From positions 186,001 to 250,000 of the forward strand of contig WNNJ02000225.1 in NCBI GenBank assembly GCA_012934845.2: a stretch of 64,000 nt of DNA, read 5' to 3'. Shown piece after piece: positions 57,366 to 64,000 of the stretch (positions are counted from its first letter, which is position 1; each line of letters opens with the position of its first letter). This DNA comes from Pomphorhynchus laevis (Eukaryota; Acanthocephala; Palaeacanthocephala; Echinorhynchida; Pomphorhynchidae). Position numbers and translations under genes: made by a program. Under the pieces are notes generated by a model. The model saw only the letters and a program-made list of their open reading frames with translations, searched no databases and was not told the origin of the DNA.

Positions 57366-58590
57366 AATTAAATCAGCTAACTGAGTCTACGTATTTAATA
57401 TAATTATAAAATAAACAAAACATAATAATGCTAAATCAAAATTTAATAATTAAATAATAAAATTAATAATTGTTTTTAGATTTTCTATAATTTAAATCAA
57501 GTTAAAAAAATGAAATTTAAAATAAACGTCATTTTTATGAATTGACTAATAAATAACAAACGTTGTATCAGAATAAGAATTAGAGGTCATCAGGAGGAAC
57601 TGCTATGCTATCAGGTTTCGGCCCCTAACTCCTCTACCCAACATAGCAGCGGGGCCAAATACATGCTAATGATGTATTTCCTCTGAAATAACTATCTAGT
57701 ATCTTATTCTAATGCAAAGTATATTATTTATTATTCATCCATAAAAATTTTGCCACTTAAGAGTTTAAATTTATTCTTTATATTATTGTGTTGATTTATA
57801 TATTTTACTATTTTCTGCTTGATGTTATTTTTATAGTAACCTAGTTTAAAATATGTATCTATTAAATTATTTAAATGATTTTTAAGAAAGTCAATATCAT
57901 TACATATTGTTGCAATTCTTAAAATTTCATTATTTAATGTATTATATTTTATATTATATGGTATGCATGAATGCTCATGTAAAAATATGTTTCTTGTAAA
58001 TTTAAATATGTCATCTTTACGATATAAATTAATAGTAGTTTTAGTTAATGTTAATTTAATGTTCATATCTAGATATACACCTTATTTATCATTAATATTG
58101 GTTTTGTGTTAAGAATAAGGCTTTCTGGATAAATGTGCTCACTAATTGAATAAAAATTATTAGAATTAAATACACATATATCATCAATGTATCGAAATAT
58201 ATATTTCATATATTTATATAGTTTAGATTTAGTTTTTACACAGTTATGAACAAATTTCATATTCTATAAAGCTTAAAAACAAGTCAGCTATAATTGGGCT
58301 ACTATTACCACCCATTGGAACACCTTTTACTTGTTTAAATATAGATGTCCCTACTTTTAAATAATTTTGATTTATCAAAATATTTAAGGATTCTAATAAT
58401 TCAATTTTATCCATATATTTATATTTATTTGATGGTTTAATTTTTGTTAGATAGGCGTTATAATTATTATAACATATATATGTATATCTTTTTCCGAATA
58501 TAAGGTTAATTAATTTTACTAACGCTTCTTTAATATCTACTAAATCTAGATTTGTATAAAGCGTACTAAAATCGTATGTATTTACGGATT
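57366..58590 (-). mobile_element. Penelope-like element, copy B, 5' truncated
   Basis: Minus-strand copy of the 13.8-16.1 kb family: 3' UTR from 57366 (AATCAGCTAACTGAGTCTAC), ORF remnant from 57731 up, cut off at 58590 in the DFNTLYTNL region, where the sequence turns into a different duplicated block. The 3' UTR keeps CTGCTATG and CATAGCAG (about 57599-57652), GGGGCC and GGCCCC-type pairing, and the AAATACAT and ATGTATTT hairpin near 57655-57680. Confidence 0.75.
57731..58590 (-). pseudogene. Penelope-like reverse transcriptase C-terminal half
   Basis: Coding sense: AFVNP-like junction, then LDLVDIKEALVKLINLI (58540), KGVPMGGNSSPIIADLFLSF near 58300 (intact here), one extra A right after it, then FRYIDDICVFNSNNFYS (58190) with the catalytic pair intact, a gap in frame near 58085, and NIKLTLTKTTINLYRKDD to the stop at 57731-57733. 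Compared with copy A, the breaks are at different places, so both decayed independently. Confidence 0.7.
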
Positions 58591-58922
58591 AACAAAAGCT
58601 TTCTGTATATAAAACACATTCAGATTTAATGAAAATACAGGAGTATGTTCGATATTTAATGCTTCACATATATGAAGTAAACAAGACCGTAAATTAGCGA
58701 GTGTGGCTACTATCGTGGAAAATCATCTAGACGAACCTTTTGTTGAGGTTGGTCAGAAAGCTTTTGTTGCCTATCAACAAAAGCTTTCTGTATATAAAAC
58801 ACATTCAGATTTAATGAAAATACAGGAGTATGTTCGATATTTAATGCTTCACATATATGAAGTAAACAAGACCGTAAATTAGCGAGTGTGGCTACTATCG
58901 TGGAAAATCATCTAGACGAACC
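58591..58922. repeat. Two identical 147-bp units with a hairpin spacer
   Basis: Units 58591-58737 and 58776-58922 appear identical. The 38-bp spacer contains CAGAAAGCTTTTGTTG (58754-58769), which forms a 16-bp perfect hairpin with the start of unit 2 (CAACAAAAGCTTTCTG, 58775-58790, loop CCTAT). The minus strand of each unit is open for 46 codons (for example FSTIVATLANLRSCLLHICE); the source protein is not recognised. Confidence 0.8.
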
Positions 58923-59539
58923 ACCGACAATTCTTTTCACAAAAATCTATAGGCATCTTATCAGCTGATGAAATTAAAAGCGCAAAAACCTAACCATAAC
59001 ACTGATAGAGTGTATTGAATTATTGGGAGCAACAATACAGGGGGAGTAACGAATTGCTCACATCAAATGACCAAGATTCTAAATTCCTAGCACAAGAAGT
59101 TTCAATTGTTATCTTTGAAGAATTACAATATAAATTGTAAACGACCATTTCGAGGTCAGTAACATATAAATAGCTATAACTTTTACAGAATTCTAAATAT
59201 TTGTTTCCAGACTTCTCTTGTCGCGGCCACGAAGTGGACAACCTAAGCGAAATTTCACAACTTTAGATTTATTAATATTTACCTTAATTTTATTTTCTCA
59301 CGAAAAAATATAGAGTGCATTTAATGATGACTGGTAAAACGACAGATCTTTGGATAATATTAAGAGATCATCAGCGTTTAGATAGCATTTTATATCAGGT
59401 TCTGATTGAAAGATATCTTTAGGAAGACCAAGAAATAAACGCAAATAACAATGAGCTCAGAGGATCGCCCTGCAAAACACCACTGTCAGTTATAAATAGT
59501 GCCAAGACGCTTAGACTCGAAGACTCTTAGAAAGTTGGG

Positions 59540-59794
59540 TTAAAGAGCAAAGTGTAAAAATAGGCCATTAACAAGAACTTTGTAATGAAACTTATCAAGT
59601 AGAACATCACGATTCACTGAATCAAAAGCTCGTTTAAAATATATGAATATAAAGAAAAGCGAAATATAACTCCGAAAACAGCAATTAATTTCACGCACAA
59701 TTTTTATAGCGTCTAAAGTAGACGGGTGTAGCCAAAAACCATCTTGCTTTTCAAGCAAAAGATATTCTCCGTGGCTTATTAATCGCATATGCAT
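59540..59794 (-). pseudogene. LINE reverse transcriptase, FKRAFDSVN block
   Basis: Open piece of 84 codons with YLLLEKQDGFWLHPSTLDAI and FIYFKRAFDSVNRDVLL. In the family this carries the first catalytic Asp (F-x-DFKKAFD), here Tyr in place of the Asp before FKRAFD, so catalysis is doubtful. Confidence 0.7.
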
Positions 59795-59955
59795 AACTTA
59801 CATGAGTAACTTACAGGAATGATTAAGAATATCAATTCCGCGATATAAATCTAAAGAATTGTAATCTCCTTTCCCTTGTAAAGAATTTTTATTACATCGT
59901 TACGCCAAGATAATGGAATCGGATGATCATTAAGCAAAACATTAAATGAATGCGT

Positions 59956-60168
59956 CTAGAATTGAACCAACCATCCAATAGTCAATTTTAGATGCTCAAA
60001 GCAAAATTGATCTAACCCAGCGGCTTTATTATTCTTCATGATGTAAAGGGATATGTGCGCTTTACTAGACGTAAATGGCGAATTAAGCCAATACGTATCG
60101 TCAATAACATTTAAATTAATCGGATTAAATGCCCGCTTATCTCTGGGTTTCATGTTGTTAAGATGCAA
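59956..60168 (-). pseudogene. LINE reverse transcriptase, fingers segment
   Basis: Open piece of 70 codons with the conserved KNNKAAGLDQFCFEHLKL block. It is followed on the 5' side by the inverted repeat. Confidence 0.7.
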
Positions 60169-60170
60169 AA

Positions 60171-60376
60171 GTTAATCAGATCAAAGGCTGAGTTAGTTAT
60201 TATATATTGCCAAAGCTTTCGCCGCGTTACGGCTTCGTCATTGGCTCATTGGGTGTTTAAGCTCCTAAATTTTTTGAACACAAATTTTAAGAGCTTAAAC
60301 ACCCGCAGACGAAGCCGTAACGCGGCGAAAGCTTTGACAATAAATAATAACTAAATCAGCCTTTGATCTGCTTAAC
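60171..60376. repeat. Inverted repeat, arms about 90 bp, inside the LINE
   Basis: Left arm GATCAAAGGCTGAGTTAGTT, AAGCTTTCGCCGCGTTACGG, GGGTGTTTAAGCTC; the right arm is its complement, with about an 18-bp loop. Both arms read RSKA(E/D)LVIIYCQSFRRVTA when translated outward. It is GC-richer than its surroundings. Confidence 0.85.
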
Positions 60377-60654
60377 TTTAGCATCTTTAAATTTAAATTA
60401 AATATATTGGGCAACAAAACAGGAGTTTCTTGTAAGGCTGAATTAGGAAGAACATATTTAAAATGTGAATACCATTCGGATAAAGAAAATCTAGAGGTGG
60501 CCTTCTTTACTAAGTAACCATGGAGCATACTTTGCTTTACGTAAAATTCGTTGTTCCAATCTAGGAGTCTAACTTTGGGAAATTCAGTTACAAGCTGAAC
60601 ATATAACCAACACATATGTATAAAGTAATTTTCTGATGACAAATCAAAGCGACG

Positions 60655-60800
60655 ACTTTTATTTATAGCCCTTTTTAGTTTTCTTGACCCTTTCTTTCTG
60701 TTTTTTTTGACTCTTTCTTTCAGTTTTATTGGCCTTTTTCAGTTTATTGACCTGGTTTTAAGTTTTATTGACCTTTTCTTTCAGTTTTATTGACCCCATT
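60655..60800. repeat. Pyrimidine-rich tandem repeat beside the second mariner
   Basis: CTTTCTTTCAGTTTTATTGA(CC) recurs about five times in variants, ending TTTTATTGACCCC. It occupies the place where the 29-31 kb element has its GACCCC minisatellite. Confidence 0.6.
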
Positions 60801-60845
60801 GAAAATGTATGAAAAACTTCATTCCATATATTAAAGAAATATTTT

Positions 60846-62017
60846 TTAAGGACTTAATTTAAAAAAATCAAGACGTGCCATTGATTTTAAAACCCATATG
60901 CGCATATGATCAAAGTAATCCACCATTCTAAAATCTCCATTTCTGAGAGCTTCATTAATTGCATTGATAAGTATCTTTCTATTAAATAAGCTTTCTCTTT
61001 GTCCAACCCTTGACTTTAAACACGAAAAGAACTTATCAATTGAGTTCAATTGAGACCTTGACTTCAATTGGTAGAAGCTTGAGTAAGTAGTTTCTCCTTA
61101 AGGATGTTTCTATTACTTCTGCTGTCTTATGGATCAAGAGAACTTACCATTACAATGTATTTTCGATTTCCAGAGGGTAATGAAGGCAATTTTTGTTCTA
61201 TAAATTCGAGAATATCCAATGATTTAAAACTCCCACTTTTTATTTAATATTTAAATACGTCTTCTTTAGTGATAGCGCATAATACTGGTATGTTTGTACC
61301 TTTGAAATTTGATATATTTATGTAACATTTAGTATTCTTAGGTGAATATCCCATTCTCTTGTATGAGTGTAAATTAAAACCAGTATCATCTAAGAATATC
61401 AACTGTTTATCGTTTATTTTCAACATCAACCAACCATATTGTAACCTCACATCCTTGTTTGTATTACTATTCCTAATTATGCGAACCAATGTTAGGGTCT
61501 TCCTGGTATAATCCATCTTTTTAATTATTCTTGATGCTCTTGATGGGGAATAAGCACCTCCAGAGCTATGTTCACTAAGTTTTTCACATGGATTTAAGGC
61601 TTATGCGGGGATTTAAACCTATTTTGCAAGCAATAATGTTTTTTATCGAAATTGAAATCTTTAATTTTAGCAATTCTTTTCTTTGGTGCTGATTTGAATG
61701 TGTCTAAATCCAAAAGCTCCCCGTTGGTATACCTATTGTAAAGTCTTTTCAATGCTGATTTGGAAACATTAAGTGTAGACATCATATTTTTCAAGGGAAC
61801 ATCATTGCTTAATAACCTAAAAACATTCAATTAAGCTTCTACTAATCGTCTGTCTTCTCTTACTTTGTTCTTTATTTGGCATGATAACATTCTCTTCATC
61901 ATAAATACCGTTTTTTTCTGTTGAATCATTGAAAATGGAATGCATATTTTTAAGGGTATTTTTACCATTAAATGAATTCGGAGCGATGAATTCGGAGTAG
62001 ATACTTTGAACATACAC
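60846..62017 (-). pseudogene. Tc1/mariner-type transposase, dead copy
   Basis: Relative of the 29.5-30.5 kb transposase, roughly half identical where alignable by eye. Pieces: N-terminus 61817-62017; HTH region 61594-61830 (LKNMMSTLNVSKSALKRLYN); DDE start 61244-61516 ([40 protein letters not shown]); end 60846-61067 (QLNSIDKFFSCLKSRV). The second catalytic Asp block reads KYIVMVSS, so the Asp is lost, and the PPYSP motif is destroyed. At least four frame breaks. Confidence 0.85.
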
Positions 62018-62113
62018 GAATTCTTATAGAATCAAAGATATTAAAGATCATAGTTACATCATTTTCAGAAATTGGCAGATTGCGAACAATTAGATGAGCG
62101 CTAAATTTGTTTA

Positions 62114-62428
62114 TTGTATGATTTTATAATATTAAAAGATGAATTTAAATTACATTTTATGGTAAAGATGAATTCTTTACCATTTAAATTACATGTTATA
62201 AGAACTGTACAAACTGTCCCTTTGCGTACAACGCTAGCAAATGTAGGGTTTGAAAATGATTGTAAATTTGCAGATGTTAGACCGTTGCTATATTATAACA
62301 GCTGCTTTGTTAAATCAGGGATAGCTGTTTTTGCGACCGTAAGAGATTGCTCAGTTGAAGTGATTCGCTTTGCAGAACAAATTCTAAATAAAAATTCTTG
62401 CACGGAAAGCTCGCATGAAATTCATTGA
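62114..62428 (+). CDS. Hypothetical ORF, 104 aa
   Basis: Open plus-strand frame with fair composition from an internal Met at 62168 (MNSLPFKLHVIRTVQTVPLR, FADVRPLLYYNSCFVKSGIA). No domain is recognised. It lies about 900 bp upstream of the endonuclease exon, on the same strand, so it might be one of its 5' exons; that is speculation. Confidence 0.25.
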   Translation: MYDFIILKDEFKLHFMVKMNSLPFKLHVIRTVQTVPLRTTLANVGFENDCKFADVRPLLYYNSCFVKSGIAVFATVRDCSVEVIRFAEQILNKNSCTESSHEIH

Positions 62429-63337
62429 GGTGACTTTACAACCGTAAACAAAGCACATTGTGGACTCCTACACTTAATTTCAAAGCACACATCTTCAGAA
62501 GAATCTAAGTTACTATAAGAAGTATTACAGAAGGAATGACAGGCGAGGCATCACTTAGTGACGAGGATGTAGAAGAAAAATAGGGGTTTGGTTGCGATTA
62601 GAACACTTACCATCTGGAAGGTAGCGCTGCAAAGCCTGTCCGATTTCACACATAAACATCTTCAACATAAACATCACACACACTTCAATTCATTAAAGAC
62701 CAAAAGAACAGGTAACTTAAAGATTATCGGTTTTTAAATTTTTTACCAAGCCTTGCAGTAGATCATATCAAATTTTCTTTTATATTTTTTTAATTATTAT
62801 CGTCCCTATATGTTTGTTTACTTTGACAGATTTACTTCGGATATTTACGAATGACTAAAAATTCGTAATTGAATTCAATAATCGAATTTATCATATAAAA
62901 TCTGTCCGATCACTTTGTGAAGTTATATTGTGACGCAATCTAATAAGTAGATAATCTAGAAATATTAAAACACCTATAAATTAAAATTAATACTAAAATA
63001 TAAAAATATAACAAATTAAATATTAAAAGTAATAATAAATAATATTTAATATTATTTCAGAAATTTCAGAACCGCTTGTATTCAGTTAGCTAATTATTTA
63101 AGAAATACTTCCAACGAATGCAATGCATCAATCGGTCAGGTTGATGGATACGCGTCGACAATATTACACGAAGAGGTTGTCTGAATATCTATGATTGAAT
63201 TCTAGGTTTATTTTAAAATGCTAGGCTCTGTATTTAATTAGTAATGGTTTGCTATCAGTGCGTCACACTAGAGGCGGAGATACGGTAAATTAGATTATCA
63301 GACGCTTTTAAATGTCTTTTCTTTCGTTTTGCTTATT
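62429..63337. other. Intergenic, a possible minus-strand exon
   Basis: Minus strand 62422-62550 is open for 43 codons with several cysteines (CLACHSFC, FEIKCRSPQCALF), and 62625-62690 ends in a good donor (GATGGTAAGT). No consistent gene model could be built from the two. Confidence 0.25.
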
Positions 63338-63467
63338 ATGAGTGAATCAGAGTTGTTTAATGCGTTTTCTTCTGAAAATCCTAGATTCCCTGTTCGATTC
63401 CGAGTATATTCACATTTTGCTCGGAATTGGATTGTAAAGGATGGCTTAAAATTTGGATGCGAGTTTT
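63338..63467 (+). CDS. tRNA-splicing endonuclease subunit (Sen2-like), first visible exon
   Basis: Reads MSESELFNAFSSENPRFPV, then FRVYSHFARNWIVKDGLKFG and CEF before donor GTAAGT at 63468. In Sen2/TSEN2 the catalytic domain opens with F(x)-x-Y-xVYHHFRxKGWVxKxGLKYGxDF, which fits here. It is a subunit of the complex that cuts introns from pre-tRNAs. The ATG at 63338 may be internal if an acceptor (TTATTATGAG) is used instead. Catalytic Tyr, His and Lys would lie in later exons beyond this window, or past the MITE at 63646. Confidence 0.55.
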
Positions 63468-63645
63468 GTAAGTTGTAGTTTAGTCATTTTGATTAGCAAA
63501 CGCGCTTTAATATAAGCATTTTGATTTGAAATATTTTATTGTTCGACAATTTGCAGTGAACCTAGTTAACTGAATACAAAAAATAAATGATATGAAATAT
63601 TTAACAATTTTGCGAAACAACAAATACTGTTAATATAATTGTTCA

Positions 63646-63954
63646 GGGCGTTTAAGCATCAAGAAAAATAATAAAATAACAAATTGTTGTTCAAAAATTT
63701 TCGACTATTGCAATAGTCCTCTTCGAGTGTTATGTTTTATCAACATAATACTTGAAGTGTTGTTTATAACACTTGAAGTCTTGTGTCTCTGATTGCATTC
63801 GATCAATCAAAACAGAAATGAACCCAACTTTTAGAAAGATGAATAACAATATTTTACTAAAGCTTTAAATTGGGGACTATTTACAAAGGACTATTGAAAT
63901 AATCGAAAATTTTGAACAATAATTTATTTTATTACTCCGCTCGGTGTTTAAACA
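63646..63954. repeat. MITE-like element, inverted ends about 75 bp
   Basis: Left GGCGTTTAAGCATCAAGAAA, TTCAAAAATTTTCGACTATT, GCAATAGTCC; right is the complement of GTGTTTAAACACCGAGCGGA, TTCAAAATTTTCGATTATTT, CAATAGTCC. Inside is a short run of ACTTGAAGTGTTGTTTATAA-type repeats. Tip shared with 48889-48996. Probably inside the endonuclease intron. Confidence 0.7.
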
Positions 63955-64000
63955 CACTGAACCGTTTAAGAGCACATCGAACGTATCATTGGACATTGTT

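Larger units (their letters stand above)
59000..60660 (-). mobile_element. LINE of a second type, decayed
   Basis: Minus-strand reverse transcriptase unlike the CR1/L2 copies: KNNKAAGLDQF (near 60035), PLSWRNDVIKILYKGKGDYN (near 59900), DAIKIVREIN (59715), FKRAFDSVNRDVLLDKF (59620), VLQGDPLSSLLFAF (59465), LNADDLLILSKDL with both catalytic Asp kept (near 59365-59379), KIKVNINKSKVVKFR (59275). The wording is that of RTE/I/Jockey-type elements; the clade is not decided. An inverted repeat at 60171-60376 interrupts the 5' part, and 60295-60642 is the longest open piece. Confidence 0.75.

Noticed and set aside
57595-57680. Hammerhead ribozyme in the Penelope-like 3' UTR
   Set aside because: CTGATGA and GAAAC boxes are present, but stem II cannot form beside both boxes in any of the three permutations; kept only as a lower-interest finding.
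62422-62690. Minus-strand two-exon gene with cysteine-rich end
   Set aside because: The donor at 62625 is good, but no acceptor joins the cysteine-rich frame in phase without a stop.

Overview
The window looks like nuclear DNA from an AT-rich invertebrate animal; the lineage cannot be fixed from sequence alone. Genes are split by GT-AG introns that range from about 46 nt to several kb, the standard code is used, and the transposon load is heavy. Only three host loci are recognised with confidence or fair confidence. They are a p21-activated kinase (PAK, minus strand, 11 exons visible between 17789 and 38912), translation initiation factor eIF3 subunit G (minus strand, 55580-56502), and the first visible exon of a tRNA-splicing endonuclease subunit (plus strand, 63338-63467). 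One unassigned single-exon ORF (11610-12389, minus) is probably also a host gene.

Layout: 1-11250 is a graveyard of CR1/L2-like LINEs, mostly on the minus strand, and one is nested in another. 11610-13300 holds the unassigned ORF, short degenerate repeats and a possible exon. 13790-20770 is built round an inverted pair of Penelope-like retroelement copies, each preceded by a module of about 500-600 bp that is itself inverted; the last PAK exon sits at the centre. 17.8-39 kb is the PAK locus. Its introns carry several long palindromes (MITE or foldback type), a tandem repeat of about 315 bp, a complete Tc1/mariner-type transposon with minisatellite-rich inverted ends, stray satellite monomers, solo 3' ends of the Penelope-like family and a retroelement-associated domain. 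39-55 kb has no recognised gene. It holds a degenerate satellite of about 105 bp (45.5-47.8 kb), a clean satellite of about 93 bp with a 666-bp higher-order duplication (49.3-53.7 kb), and small MITE-like palindromes. 55.2-57.1 kb holds eIF3g with a LINE remnant at its 3' side. 57.4-62 kb is another decayed stack: Penelope-like copy, duplicated 147-bp block, a second type of LINE, a dead mariner relative. The right edge carries the endonuclease exon and a MITE.

The host genes do not form a functional unit. PAK is a Rho-GTPase effector kinase, eIF3g belongs to the translation initiation complex, and the endonuclease subunit acts in tRNA splicing. The main interest lies in the repeat architecture: tandem-repeat inverted ends on a DNA transposon, the inverted retroelement pair round a gene end, nested LINEs with a shared 3' tail, and satellite monomers that also occur in a distant intron.
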